Part shown: positions 1 through 9,555 of the stretch, one piece after another | How the letters are laid out: the number at the start of each line of letters is the position of its first letter | Position numbering within the stretch: the stretch's first letter is position 1 | NCBI GenBank assembly: GCA_030432655.1 | Contig: JAUILA010000020.1 | Location: 44,194 to 108,193 of the forward strand | Origin: Bacteroidia bacterium | GTDB lineage: Bacteria; Bacteroidota; Bacteroidia; Cytophagales; Cyclobacteriaceae | Reading direction: 5' to 3' | DNA: 64,000 nt | Notes under the pieces: generated by a model | Databases searched by the model: none | What the model saw: only the letters and a program-made list of their open reading frames with translations | Told to the model about the DNA's origin: nothing | Made by a program: the position numbers and the translations under genes

Positions 1-1628
1 TTAATCAGGTGGCCTATCTTCCTGGTCTGCCTAAAAGCGCCCTGGTTACCAGCCCCGCTTCAGGAAGCTTTGAAGTAACAGACGCAGATGGAAGCATTGT
101 GCTCTCCGGACAGATGACGCCTGCCAGGGATTGGGATAAAGCCGGGATGCCGGTTAGTGTGGCTGACCTGACCTCAATTGATGAACCGGGGACGTATCAA
201 ATAAAGGTGGAGAATGCTGATCCTGTGTCTTTCCGTGTGGGGTTGAGACCTTCGGTTGACCTTGTCCGGGCAGCTTCAAAATATTATTACTTCAACCGTG
301 CCTCCACCGAGTTGCCTGAACAATACGCCGGTGAATTTCACCGGGAAGCAGGCCATCCTGACCGGGAGACCTATATCCATGCAACAGCCGCCTCACCCGG
401 CCGACCCGCCGGAAGCACCATTTCCACTCCCTATGGCTGGTATGACGCCGGGGATTACAACAAGTACGTGGTTAATTCCGGAATAACCACCTACACCCTG
501 ATGATGACCTGGGTGCAAAACAGGGCATTAATGGATACGCTTACCTGGAATATTCCGGAAAGCGGAAATGAAGTTCCGGACCTGCTGGACGAGGTGCGCT
601 GGAACCTGGAATGGATGCTCAGTATGCAGGACCCTTCCGACGGAGGTGTGTACCACAAAAATACCACCGCCGGTTTTGAAGGTTTTGTAATCCCGTCGAA
701 AGCCACGTCAAAGCGTTATGTTACGGCTAAAGGTACGGCAGCGACGCTTGATTTTGCCGCAGTGATGGCACGTGCATCCCGGGTATTCAAACCGTACGAT
801 GCATCGTTCAGTGAAATGATGCTGGAGGGAGCGCAGCAGGCCTGGGTATGGGCAGTGGCGAATCCGGATTCCGAATTTCGTAATCCTCAGGAGAATGTTC
901 CGGACGGACCGGCAATTAGTACCGGGCAGTACGGCGACGGCAATTTCAGCGACGAATTTTTCTGGGCGGCGGTCGAACTTTACCTGGCAACAGGAGATGA
1001 AATGTACCGCACGAGGGCAAACCCGGATATAATGGATTCATTCGGGACGCCTGCCTGGCCAAATGTGGAATCTCTTGGCTTGGTTTCTATTCTGGCCGAT
1101 GATAATGCTTCTCCTGAACTGCAAGGGAAGGCAAAACGCGCGTTACTGGAGCTGGCGGATCAGCTGATGGCCGATTATCAAGCTTCACCCGCAGGAATTC
1201 CCCTTACCCGTTTCCGCTGGGGAAGTAATTCCGACATTCTCAATCAAAGCCTGATCCTTATAAATGCGTTTCACATATCTGAACAGGAAAGCTATCTGAA
1301 AGCAGCTGTTGCCAGTCTGGACTATGTGCTCGGTGCCAATGTGACCGGATATTGTTTTGTGACGGGTTTTGGAAAAAAGTCTCCGGTAAATCTTCATCAC
1401 CGTCCGTCGGCCGCAGATGGCATTGCCAAGCCGTTTCCCGGAATGCTGGCAGGGGGTCCGAATCCTTATAACATGGCCCAGGATTGTGGTAAGGACGCCT
1501 ACCCGGATCACCACCCGGCTGCGGCCTTTATTGATGAAGAGTGCAGTTATTCCACCAACGAGGTGGCGATTAACTGGAACGCACCACTGGTTTACGTGTC
1601 TGCTTCCCTGCGCTCCGCTGCTAAATGA
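1..1628 (+). CDS. Glycoside hydrolase family 9 endoglucanase, 5' truncated by window edge
   Basis: Hydrolyses beta-1,4-glucan (cellulose or related glucans), probably secreted. The frame is open from base 3; the first visible residues NQVAYLP are the conserved opening of the GH9 N-terminal Ig-like (CelD_N) domain, so the GTG at base 9 is not the true start and the signal peptide lies upstream. Counting from that GTG, the Ig-like domain covers about residues 1-80 and the (alpha/alpha)6 catalytic domain about 85-539. The GH9 signatures are present: DAGD at 146-149 (catalytic base Asp), an HHRPS motif near 475 (substrate-binding His/Arg) and NEVAINWNAPLVY with the probable acid Glu at 518. The protein ends directly after the catalytic core, with no dockerin or T9SS sorting domain. 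It converges with the LytTR regulator, leaving 8 bases between stops. Confidence 0.93.
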   Translation, partial: NQVAYLPGLPKSALVTSPASGSFEVTDADGSIVLSGQMTPARDWDKAGMPVSVADLTSIDEPGTYQIKVENADPVSFRVGLRPSVDLVRAASKYYYFNRASTELPEQYAGEFHREAGHPDRETYIHATAASPGRPAGSTISTPYGWYDAGDYNKYVVNSGITTYTLMMTWVQNRALMDTLTWNIPESGNEVPDLLDEVRWNLEWMLSMQDPSDGGVYHKNTTAGFEGFVIPSKATSKRYVTAKGTAATLDFAAVMARASRVFKPYDASFSEMMLEGAQQAWVWAVANPDSEFRNPQENVPDGPAISTGQYGDGNFSDEFFWAAVELYLATGDEMYRTRANPDIMDSFGTPAWPNVESLGLVSILADDNASPELQGKAKRALLELADQLMADYQASPAGIPLTRFRWGSNSDILNQSLILINAFHISEQESYLKAAVASLDYVLGANVTGYCFVTGFGKKSPVNLHHRPSAADGIAKPFPGMLAGGPNPYNMAQDCGKDAYPDHHPAAAFIDEECSYSTNEVAINWNAPLVYVSASLRSAAK

Positions 1629-1636
1629 CAGGCTGC

Positions 1637-2365
1637 TCAGACCATTCCGCGATGGAGATAGTCCTGTAGTTTATCCTTGTAAGAATCGGAAACCGGGAGG
1701 CTGATTTCCTCCAGCTGTACAGAACTTTTATCAAGGGAGGAGATCTTGTCCAGGTTGATGATATAGGATCGGTGAATTCGCATAAAGCTGTTTTCCGGAA
1801 GCCTTTCCTCCAGGCTCTTCATACTTGTCAGTGAAAGCAGTGGCTTTTTCCCTCCTTCCCGGTGTATTTTTACGTAGTCTTTGAGTCCCTCGATGTAAAT
1901 GATCTCGTTGTAAAATACCTTCACATACTGGTACTCCACTTTGAACAATATGTAGTCTTCTTTTTTTTCGGGAACGGACTGCGAAGAACTCCTGTCGATA
2001 ATCGACCTGGCCTTATTCGCTGCTTTCAGAAAATCTTCGTAACTGAATGGTTTCAAAAGGTAATCTACTGCATCCACTTTGTATCCCTGCAGCGCATACT
2101 GATCGTAGGCTGTTGAAAAAATCAGCACGGGGCGTTTTTCTTTTTCCATTCCGGCGATAATCCTTGCCAGTTCCAGGCCGGAAAGATCATTCATTTCGAT
2201 GTCGGAGAATATTACGTCGATATTTCCTTCATGTATGTGTTTCAGTGCCTCAACGGGACTGTCACAGCTGGCTTGAAGTTCAAGAAAAGGTGTTTTTTGA
2301 ATGAAGTCATCCAGCAACGCAAGCGCGAGTGGTTCATCATCAAGGGCGAGACATTTAAGTTTCAT
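1637..2365 (-). CDS. LytTR-family response regulator
   Basis: Cytoplasmic DNA-binding regulator of a two-component system. The N-terminal receiver domain (about residues 1-120) has the acidic pair around D9-D10, phospho-acceptor D55 in VIFSDIEMNDLSG, and the conserved Lys in a LLKPF motif. The LytTR DNA-binding domain covers about 140-240, with the family motif FMRIHRSYIINL. Its ATG overlaps the stop of the upstream histidine kinase by 4 bases (ATGA), so the two are translationally coupled. The pair is transcribed away from a TonB-dependent receptor, a plausible but unproven target. Confidence 0.93.
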   Translation of the reverse strand: MKLKCLALDDEPLALALLDDFIQKTPFLELQASCDSPVEALKHIHEGNIDVIFSDIEMNDLSGLELARIIAGMEKEKRPVLIFSTAYDQYALQGYKVDAVDYLLKPFSYEDFLKAANKARSIIDRSSSQSVPEKKEDYILFKVEYQYVKVFYNEIIYIEGLKDYVKIHREGGKKPLLSLTSMKSLEERLPENSFMRIHRSYIINLDKISSLDKSSVQLEEISLPVSDSYKDKLQDYLHRGMV

Positions 2366-3411
2366 TTCAGATCAATGCGCAGTAATACGCTAAAGGTATC
2401 GCCTTGATCGTCAAGTTCAAAATGATGCTTGTCAGGATACAGCAATTCCAGGCGCCGGCGCGTATTGGAAATTCCTATTCCAGTGCTCTTTTCATGAGAT
2501 TCATTCTCCCGGATCACCTTGGTATTTTCCACCTTGAATTCCAGCCGGGAGCCGGATAGCGAAATGTCGATTGAGATATTGGTGTTATCCTTGGAAGAAA
2601 CGCCGTGTTTAAAGGCATTCTCCACAAAAGGCAGCAGGATCATAGGAGCAATGAACAATTCGGGTGGATTCTCCGGCCTGTTGAAAACGACGGTCACCCG
2701 CTTAGACATCCGTAATTTCATGAGCTCGATGTAGTTCTCAATAAATTCTATCTCCTCCGAAAGGCTGGTGGTTTTGGTCTTTCGCTCATAGATTACATAG
2801 CGCATCATGGAGGAGAGCTTCAGCAGTGCCTCGCGGGAGGCATCCACATTCAGCGATGTGAGTGCATATATATTGTTAAGGGTATTAAAGAAAAAATGCG
2901 GATTGATCTGGGCCTTTAGGTAAGAAAGCTCCGTGCTGATCTGCAGTTTTTCAAGCTCCCGGCGACGTGAGGCCTCCTCCTGGGTTTTCTGGATCAAATA
3001 AATGATAACACCCATACTGAAATCGATCAGAAGCAGTAGAAATCCTGAATAGTCAAATCGCCAACGGTACCTGCGCTCCGGGTTAAATGGTTCGTCCGGG
3101 CGAAATAACTCATGCATTTTCCTGGGAAGTCCAATCTGCCATTCAAATACCTGCATAAGGACCAGTGTCAGTGCAACAATGACCAGCGCAACAAGCACAT
3201 AGCGTCTGTATTTATTCTGACTGAATAAACCGGGTAGTAAATATTGCTTATTCAGGTAATACACTGAGGTCAGCAATGTGGCAAAAAAGATTTGCTTGAC
3301 CCAGAAAACGGTGGGCCAGTCCACATTGTACCCGAGTGGCGGTAATGTCAGTAACAATACCCACAAAAGAGCTACAAGCCCCAATTCCATTGCCGGTCTT
3401 TTGCGATCCAT
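2362..3411 (-). CDS. LytS/YpdA-type sensor histidine kinase
   Basis: Inner-membrane sensor kinase that should phosphorylate the LytTR regulator overlapping its 3' end. Four hydrophobic segments lie at about residues 10-26, 38-55, 70-88 and 122-141. A short coiled linker follows, then the His_kinase domain (PF06580 type) with LKAQINPHFFFNTLNN and phospho-accepting H172. A HATPase_c domain follows with the N-box PFVENAFKHG near 260-270 and a glycine-rich GIGISNTRRRL segment near 325. There is no periplasmic sensor domain of note, so the signal is probably sensed in or near the membrane. The start is the ATG at 3411. Confidence 0.93.
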   Translation of the reverse strand: MDRKRPAMELGLVALLWVLLLTLPPLGYNVDWPTVFWVKQIFFATLLTSVYYLNKQYLLPGLFSQNKYRRYVLVALVIVALTLVLMQVFEWQIGLPRKMHELFRPDEPFNPERRYRWRFDYSGFLLLLIDFSMGVIIYLIQKTQEEASRRRELEKLQISTELSYLKAQINPHFFFNTLNNIYALTSLNVDASREALLKLSSMMRYVIYERKTKTTSLSEEIEFIENYIELMKLRMSKRVTVVFNRPENPPELFIAPMILLPFVENAFKHGVSSKDNTNISIDISLSGSRLEFKVENTKVIRENESHEKSTGIGISNTRRRLELLYPDKHHFELDDQGDTFSVLLRIDLK

Positions 3412-3646
3412 GATACCAAGTAAATCAATCCTATAAAGATTTACACCTATTTATAAGGGTTATCGACCATTGGCCGGATGCAGTCGATCAATCGCTTGAA
3501 ATTATCTTCAATCCACCGGTCATCGTACAAATGGATGATTCATCGATTGATTCTCCCTGAACGTCGAGACATTTATGCTCATTGTCTATACTATAAAACA
3601 AGTGTCGGGCAAGTGCGTCTATTTTGTTGGAGACAATACAAAACCA

Positions 3647-6175
3647 ATGAAACGATTATTTACAACGACTTTACTTTTTCTGGGCCTTATAACTGTGTGG
3701 TCCCTGCAGGTCAGCGCTCAAAATCCGCAAGGAGGTCCGCCAAGGGGCGGCGCACAGACTCCGCAGGTGGGCTATGGCAAGATTACCGGTACGGTGCTGG
3801 ATTCGAACAATGAAGCGGTACCTTATGCTTCCATTTCCATTAAAAACCAGGAAACACAGAAACTTACGGATGGAACCGTGGCAGATGACGGCGGCGGATT
3901 CACCATTAAAAATATACCGGAAGGCACCTACACGCTTAATGTAAACTTTATAGGTTACGAACCCCTTGAAAAAGGGCCTTACACGTTTACGGGTAAGGGA
4001 GAATCCTATGATCTGGGCAACCTGGTGATCACAAGTTCGACGATGGAACTTGATGAAGTTGTTGTGGAAGGCGAACGGGCATTGGTGGAGGATAAAGTAG
4101 ACCGGATTATTTATAATGCGGAACAGGACAAGACCACTGCCGGAGGAGACGCAGCCGATGTACTCCGTCGTGTGCCACTTCTGAGTGTAGACCTGGATGG
4201 AAATGTAACACTACGCGGAAGCAGCAATATCCGTGTACTCATCGATAACCGTCCTTCGACCATAACGGCTTCCAGTATCGCGGATGCCCTGAAACAAATC
4301 CCGGCGGACGAAATTAAATCGGTGGAAGTGATTACTTCACCTGGTGCGCGGTATGATGCAGAAGGTACAGGTGGTATTATTAATATCATTACCAAGAAAA
4401 ATGACCTGCGGGGAGGATCCCTGAACGTAAATACCAGTGTGGGTAACAGGGGAACGCACCTTCGGCTGAATGCGAGCTACCGGACCGGTCGAACAGGGTT
4501 CACGCTTGGAGGATTCGGAAGGTATGGATACAATATCACGGGAGAATATGAGAATGAGCAGACGCTTAAGGATGAATTTGGCAATGTGCTCTCCGTGACC
4601 AATCAGCAGGCTGAGACCAATAATAACATGTTGTTTGGCAGGTACAATTTCGGATGGGATTACGCCATCAACAAGTATAACTGGGTGGGTGCGTCGGTAA
4701 ACTTTGGTATACGCAATTTCACCATGAACCAGGATCAGCGATTGACGGAAACTACTGATATGAATGGTACACGTTCCAGTCTCGAGGATGTAGTCATGGA
4801 TAACCTCGGAAATACCGTGGACATCAGTGCGAATTACATCCGGACGTTTGACGAGAAGGACAAGGAGATTAGTTTCATTACCCTTTACAGTCAGAATAAG
4901 AGCACGAATGATTTTGACATAGAAACCCTGATGTCAGACACGCCGCAGGATTTTGATTTGATCCGTAACGAAAATGACAGCTATAACAAAGAGCTGACAT
5001 TCCAGCTGGATTACGTGGAACCCCTGTCAGACAAAGCGAAGCTTGAAATGGGAGCAAAAAACATTACGCGAAGTGTTACATCAGATTTTACCTATTCAGT
5101 TGGAACGTCGGAAAGCGACCTGGAGGAGGTGCCAAGAGACAACCTGAGCAACAATTTTGACTATGAGCAAAATGTAATGGCCGGTTACATTTCAGGAACG
5201 TTTGACCTTGGAAGTGAATATACCGTAATGGCTGGTGGACGTTATGAATATACTACCATCACGGCTAATTTCTCAGACGAACAGGATCTTGAAATTCCTG
5301 ATTACGGAACATTCGTTCCCAGCATCAACCTTTCGAAGAAACTTTCGCCGGTAAATACGGTAAAATTTGCCTATAACCGCAGGATTCAGCGTCCGTCACT
5401 ACAGTTCCTGAACCCTAACATCAACGCTTCAAACCCGTTGAATATTTCACAGGGTAACCCGAGTCTTGATCCGGAATTCACTGACAATTTTGAGGTATCA
5501 CTGAGTACTTTCAAGAAGGGAACGTCGGTCAATGTTTCAGCATTCTGGAGAAACACCACGGGTTCAATCCAGCAGGTTCGTGAAACAATCGGGCAGGATA
5601 CGGTATTCACCACCTACCAGAACATAGGTAATGAAGACGCGATCGGTATCGGGCTGTTTGCAAATACCCAAATTGGTAAAGTAAGGCTGAGTGGAGGCGT
5701 AGACGGGTATTATGCCATACTCGATAATAATATCGATGATCCTCTCTACGCAGCGTCCAACGAAGGGTTTGTGATCAGCGGACGACTTTTCGGAAGTTAT
5801 GAATTTACTGAACAGTGGGCGCTTCAGTTCTTCGGTTTTGCCCGCGGCAGACAGATCCAGCTCCAGGGGTATCAGACATCATTCTATATCTACAGCCTGA
5901 GCCTGAACCGTTATTTCAAGGAGAAGCGCGGAAGCATCGGCATTGGAGCGGAGAACTTCCTGAACAACGGGATGAAAATGACTTCAAGTGTGGAAACACC
6001 TCTTATTGATCAGTACAATACCAACCTGATGCGAAATATGAACTTCAAAATCAATCTGAGTTACCGGATTGGAAAGTTGACAACAGGTCAGTCAAGACGT
6101 CAGCGCAAGGTAGATAACAATGACCTGAAAGAAGGTGGCGGAGGTAATCAGCAGATGATGGATAACCAGCAATAA
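3647..6175 (+). CDS. TonB-dependent receptor, outer-membrane beta-barrel family
   Basis: Outer-membrane receptor of the OMP_b-brl_3 type. I choose the ATG at 3647 because it gives a clean signal peptide (MKRLFTTTLLFLGLITVWSL, cleavage after VSA); an in-frame ATG at 3575 would add 24 residues in front of it. Order of domains: signal peptide 1-24, carboxypeptidase-like regulatory domain about 42-130 (starts GKITGTVLDSNNEAVPYASI), plug about 135-250 (VLIDNRPSTI, YDAEGTGGIINIITKK), then a barrel to about 815. The C-terminal tail is short, polar and Gln/Asn rich. The substrate cannot be read from the sequence. It is divergent from the LytS/LytTR pair and followed by a strong terminator. Confidence 0.93.
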   Translation: MKRLFTTTLLFLGLITVWSLQVSAQNPQGGPPRGGAQTPQVGYGKITGTVLDSNNEAVPYASISIKNQETQKLTDGTVADDGGGFTIKNIPEGTYTLNVNFIGYEPLEKGPYTFTGKGESYDLGNLVITSSTMELDEVVVEGERALVEDKVDRIIYNAEQDKTTAGGDAADVLRRVPLLSVDLDGNVTLRGSSNIRVLIDNRPSTITASSIADALKQIPADEIKSVEVITSPGARYDAEGTGGIINIITKKNDLRGGSLNVNTSVGNRGTHLRLNASYRTGRTGFTLGGFGRYGYNITGEYENEQTLKDEFGNVLSVTNQQAETNNNMLFGRYNFGWDYAINKYNWVGASVNFGIRNFTMNQDQRLTETTDMNGTRSSLEDVVMDNLGNTVDISANYIRTFDEKDKEISFITLYSQNKSTNDFDIETLMSDTPQDFDLIRNENDSYNKELTFQLDYVEPLSDKAKLEMGAKNITRSVTSDFTYSVGTSESDLEEVPRDNLSNNFDYEQNVMAGYISGTFDLGSEYTVMAGGRYEYTTITANFSDEQDLEIPDYGTFVPSINLSKKLSPVNTVKFAYNRRIQRPSLQFLNPNINASNPLNISQGNPSLDPEFTDNFEVSLSTFKKGTSVNVSAFWRNTTGSIQQVRETIGQDTVFTTYQNIGNEDAIGIGLFANTQIGKVRLSGGVDGYYAILDNNIDDPLYAASNEGFVISGRLFGSYEFTEQWALQFFGFARGRQIQLQGYQTSFYIYSLSLNRYFKEKRGSIGIGAENFLNNGMKMTSSVETPLIDQYNTNLMRNMNFKINLSYRIGKLTTGQSRRQRKVDNNDLKEGGGGNQQMMDNQQ

Positions 6176-6233
6176 GAAGAGTTTAAAATACACATCCTGT
6201 AAATCATTGGTTAGGTAGAGACAGGATGCATCG

Positions 6234-6263
6234 CGGCCCGCTTATGCGGGCCGTTTTCTTTTT
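6234..6263 (+). terminator. Rho-independent terminator after the TonB-dependent receptor
   Basis: A perfect 8-bp stem CGGCCCGC / GCGGGCCG (6234-6241 and 6246-6253) with a TTAT loop is followed by TTTTCTTTTT. A second perfect 8-bp inverted repeat, CATCCTGT (6193-6200) and ACAGGATG (6221-6228), lies just before it and may form an additional 3' UTR hairpin. Confidence 0.9.
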
Positions 6264-6443
6264 ATAAAAAAACGTGGTTGCCGGGACACATGTAGGTTAT
6301 GCTTTTTATTTGCCTGTATTTCATCAAATCAGGGTGGTAAATTGGTGCCTGAACATTCACACATATCCTGGTGCAAATAATTCATTTAAAACATGTTACC
6401 AGTTTGCGTGTTTACGGTATTAAGTGTTTTAAAACGAAAAGCC

Positions 6444-6689
6444 ATGAATCCAGGTCAAATTTTTTGTATAGCCGGTCTTCATCAGTGGAAAGAAGAAAAA
6501 GTAAAGCTGGCCAATGATGTTTACCGGGAAGAAAGACATTGTAATTGCTGCGGTAAGAAGCAAATTCACATTCGGATGTATCCTAAAGTAAGACATCTCG
6601 CTGTTTACCGGTTATCCAAATACGCCAGTTATCGCGAGGGCGATGTGGTTGATACTCTCACCAGGCATTCGATTATCCCTGTAGTATAA
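6444..6689 (+). CDS. Small Cys/His-containing hypothetical protein
   Basis: Unrecognised 81-residue protein. I prefer the ATG at 6444 (MNPGQIFCIAGLHQW); an upstream in-frame ATG at 6393 adds 17 residues of a different, hydrophobic character. A C-x4-H-x-W element near the N-terminus and a CNCCG element about 25 residues later could together bind one zinc ion, as in small zinc-ribbon proteins. The C-terminal half is basic and aromatic with no membrane segment. It stands alone between a terminator and a convergent glycosyltransferase. The coherent Cys/His pattern and lack of an overlapping alternative gene argue that it is real; function unknown. Confidence 0.55.
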   Translation: MNPGQIFCIAGLHQWKEEKVKLANDVYREERHCNCCGKKQIHIRMYPKVRHLAVYRLSKYASYREGDVVDTLTRHSIIPVV

Positions 6690-6706
6690 ACGGCCTCCTG
6701 GTATTC

Positions 6707-7960
6707 TCAGGCGGACAGAAACTTCAGTATTTCGTCTGACATATCTTCCCTGCTCATTCGTTCGCCAATTTTGCAGGCATTCTCCAGGTATTTATTGTTG
6801 GTGAACAGATCAACTATTTTTTCCTTTGTTTCGCCTTGTGTGAACTTGCTGATGGATGGACCCCGCGGTCCTGCATCAGCCTGGCTGATGATCCTGTTCC
6901 AGAGTCGCTGATCCGGAATATGAGGGACAATCATGGATGCACATCCGTATTTCAGGGCCAGGTGGGTAGTCCCGGCGCCGCCATGATGAATTACCGCCCG
7001 AACCTTCGGGAATATCCAGTCATAAGGAATATCATCCACAAAATATACATGTTCCCGATCGTACAGGTCAGGTTCGTATAAACCTCCGGCTGCCACGTTA
7101 ATAATTGCCGGAATGGCGTTTTCCTTCAGCACATCGAGAACAAATTTTGTTTTTTCTTCCGGGTGCGGATTAGTCATACTTCCGAATGTTATAAACAGCG
7201 GGGAAGGATGTTTTGACAGAAAATTCAAAAGAGGGTCAGGAGGGGACCAGTGCATGGTTTTGTCGCGCTCCAGATAGCCAAGGACACGAACTTGGGAGGG
7301 CCAGTAAGAACGTTGCGGATACAGGGAAGGAGAGATTGTGAAAATAAGTTTCTCCGAAACCCAGGCATTGGTGAGCTTTCCCGCAGATACTTCCTTAACG
7401 CCTGTACGCTTCAGTTGTCCGGTTAAGTAATTCATGGAAAGGCGTCGCATCAGCTTATATGACCACCGGTTAATGTGTTTACCATAATCCTTTCCATTTA
7501 GAAAAATGGAAGACATTTCATTTACAGGATGTATCACACAGGGAATGGGGCTGATCAGCACTGATTTGCCTGGATAATTAATATTCCGGTATACGGGGTA
7601 AAAAGCTTTCAGGCTGTGCAGGATCAGGTCTGGATTTTCTGATTCTATTAGTTCTTTCTGTTGTTTTAAAAGTTCAAAGGACACGCGTTTATTCTGCGTG
7701 TACAGACCGTAAAAAGCTTTAATCTTTTTAATAAACGACCCGCCGCCACCTAGTGCCATTTTACCTGTCGAACTTTCCAGCATTTCAAGGAAATCTTTTG
7801 ACAAAGGGAAAAAATCCGCGCCGGTTTGTTTTGCCTGTTTTTCAAATTGTGCAGGAAAAGCACATATCACCTCATGTCCGGCGGAGATCAGCAATTCTGA
7901 GAGGGCTGCGAACGGTTCTATATCACCGCGTGTCCCGATTGATATGCAGATTACTTTCAT
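6707..7960 (-). CDS. UGT-like glycosyltransferase (GT1 family)
   Basis: Transfers a sugar from a nucleotide donor to a small lipophilic acceptor (sterol, macrolide or carotenoid glucosyltransferase type). It has the GT-B fold in order: an N-terminal acceptor domain beginning SIGTRGDIEPFAAL at about residues 7-20, the strand FITFGSM around 250, and the C-terminal donor-binding signature HHGGAGTTHLALKYG followed by PHIPDQRLW around 345-370. The length (417 aa) is normal for this family. The start is the ATG at 7960; a TTG at 7966 adds two residues. It follows the two-domain esterase by 6 bases and is probably cotranscribed with it. The acceptor is unknown. Confidence 0.88.
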   Translation of the reverse strand: MKVICISIGTRGDIEPFAALSELLISAGHEVICAFPAQFEKQAKQTGADFFPLSKDFLEMLESSTGKMALGGGGSFIKKIKAFYGLYTQNKRVSFELLKQQKELIESENPDLILHSLKAFYPVYRNINYPGKSVLISPIPCVIHPVNEMSSIFLNGKDYGKHINRWSYKLMRRLSMNYLTGQLKRTGVKEVSAGKLTNAWVSEKLIFTISPSLYPQRSYWPSQVRVLGYLERDKTMHWSPPDPLLNFLSKHPSPLFITFGSMTNPHPEEKTKFVLDVLKENAIPAIINVAAGGLYEPDLYDREHVYFVDDIPYDWIFPKVRAVIHHGGAGTTHLALKYGCASMIVPHIPDQRLWNRIISQADAGPRGPSISKFTQGETKEKIVDLFTNNKYLENACKIGERMSREDMSDEILKFLSA

Positions 7961-7966
7961 CCGCAA

Positions 7967-9529
7967 TCAGTTACCCAGTGCGCTTCTTATTGCGTCCTGC
8001 ACGAGCGGTTCCATAATTTCATAACCTTTCAGATTAGGATGCACTCCGTCAGAGCCGAGGTCACTGCGAAGGCCGTTCCTGTCATTACTCATAGCTGCAA
8101 AATAATCCACGTACTCGAACCCTTCGGACAAGGCATATTCACGGATCAGCTTATTCAGCTCGGGTATTTTCTCATTCGGTGCAAGGCCCGGGTTCCAGGG
8201 GTATTCGTAGGCAGGTAAAACAGAACAGAGGACGACCCGGATGTCATTTTCCTTTGCCAGTTCCGCCATCGATTTAATGTACCCAAAAGTATCTTCGATG
8301 GTGATCGGGCCGGTATTCTGTGCAATATCATTGGTGCCGGCCAGGATTACCACGACCGCCGGGTTCAAACGGATGACATCCTGTCGAAACCGACCGAGCA
8401 TTTGCGGCGTTGTCTGTCCGCTTATACCACGCCCAACGTACGGATTTTCAGAAAAAAATTCGGGGTGAATGCCCACCCATCCTTCTGTAATGGAATTCCC
8501 CATAAAAACAACACGGTTTTCTCCGTTTGCCGGAGGGGGCAGTGCTTCATTGGCCGCTGCATAGCGAGCGAGGTTGGGCCAGTCAGTACGCATTAATTCT
8601 TCTTTTTTATCATTCCAGTCTTTTTGTGCCTGGTAGCTGCTGGTGGCAGCCCAGCCTTCCGGATTTTCAGGCCAGAGCAATCCCCTGGAACCCAGCCATT
8701 CTCCCATACGTTCAAGCCAGCCATCTGATGGCAGCTTCTGTGGAAGAGTTCCAAACCCGTGTCCGCCAGCGGCATAGGCATGCAGCTCGGCTTCGTTTCC
8801 AGCCTCCAGCCAGCGCTCATATATTTCAGTACTTGCCGGCGCCAGCTGAAGTGGATCATCAGAGGCTACAACGATAAATGCCGGAAGGCTGTCCGGAACG
8901 GGTGATCCGGAAAGGTATTCCGGTATATACGGGTAAATCGGTGCGATAAAGTCAGGTTTATTAATCCCGCGGCTTTCATAGGCAACGGACATGGTCACAC
9001 CACCTCCGGCAGAAAATCCCATAAAGCCTATGCGGTTAGGATTAACCCCCCACTCCTGTGCATGTGTGCGAACATATCCGACCGCTTTCTTCCCGTCGTC
9101 TCCGGCCATATGCATTACTTCCGAGGTTTTTTCCGCCAGGGTAGACGGATCTGAAAAGGCCGCCTGCATATCATCCGGATATTTTTCCATCTGTTGTACG
9201 CGGTACCGCAACACAAATGCCGTGACACCCTGCCGGGTAAACCACTCTGCAACTTCTGATCCCTCGTGCTGTGTGGCAAGAATGAAGTACCCGCCCCCCG
9301 GAGCGATGATAACGGCGGTTCCGGTATTTATCCTTCCATCCGCCGGGTACACCGTCAGGGTGGGTTCACTTATGTTATATTCAATGGGAACATTTGTCTT
9401 TCCTTTTTCGGGCGGATGTACCCAGTTTTCCGAACCCGGGGCAGGTCCGTCGTAAAGCGAAATGACCTGCTCCTGGGCAGAAGCAAGGAATATGGAAGAA
9501 GTTAAAATGAGGGTCAGTAAATAACGCAT
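7967..9529 (-). CDS. Two-domain secreted esterase: alpha/beta hydrolase fused to SGNH hydrolase
   Basis: Probably removes ester substituents (for example acetyl groups) from polysaccharides. Signal peptide MRYLLTLILTSSIFLASA. The first half (about residues 25-290) is a BD-FAE/acetylxylan-esterase-like alpha/beta hydrolase with oxyanion motif PGGGYF, nucleophile Ser in GFSAGG, Asp in VVASDDP and His in GGHGFG. The second half (about 325-520) is an SGNH/GDSL hydrolase with block I VVFMGNSITEG, block III GTND, and catalytic Asp/His in SDGVHPN. All catalytic residues of both halves appear intact. It lies upstream of a glycosyltransferase and 6 kb from a GH9 cellulase, consistent with plant or algal glycan degradation. 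Substrate specificity is inferred. Confidence 0.9.
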   Translation of the reverse strand: MRYLLTLILTSSIFLASAQEQVISLYDGPAPGSENWVHPPEKGKTNVPIEYNISEPTLTVYPADGRINTGTAVIIAPGGGYFILATQHEGSEVAEWFTRQGVTAFVLRYRVQQMEKYPDDMQAAFSDPSTLAEKTSEVMHMAGDDGKKAVGYVRTHAQEWGVNPNRIGFMGFSAGGGVTMSVAYESRGINKPDFIAPIYPYIPEYLSGSPVPDSLPAFIVVASDDPLQLAPASTEIYERWLEAGNEAELHAYAAGGHGFGTLPQKLPSDGWLERMGEWLGSRGLLWPENPEGWAATSSYQAQKDWNDKKEELMRTDWPNLARYAAANEALPPPANGENRVVFMGNSITEGWVGIHPEFFSENPYVGRGISGQTTPQMLGRFRQDVIRLNPAVVVILAGTNDIAQNTGPITIEDTFGYIKSMAELAKENDIRVVLCSVLPAYEYPWNPGLAPNEKIPELNKLIREYALSEGFEYVDYFAAMSNDRNGLRSDLGSDGVHPNLKGYEIMEPLVQDAIRSALGN

Positions 9530-9555
9530 GAAGTAAGTTAAAAATAATTCGTCAT

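Noticed and set aside
9..1628. GH9 gene starting at the GTG at base 9
   Set aside because: The residues just upstream (NQ) complete the conserved NQVAYLP motif, and no signal peptide follows the GTG, so the gene begins before the window.
3478..3813. Plus-strand frame of 111 codons overlapping the receptor start
   Set aside because: It overlaps the signal peptide of the receptor in another frame and shows no protein features.
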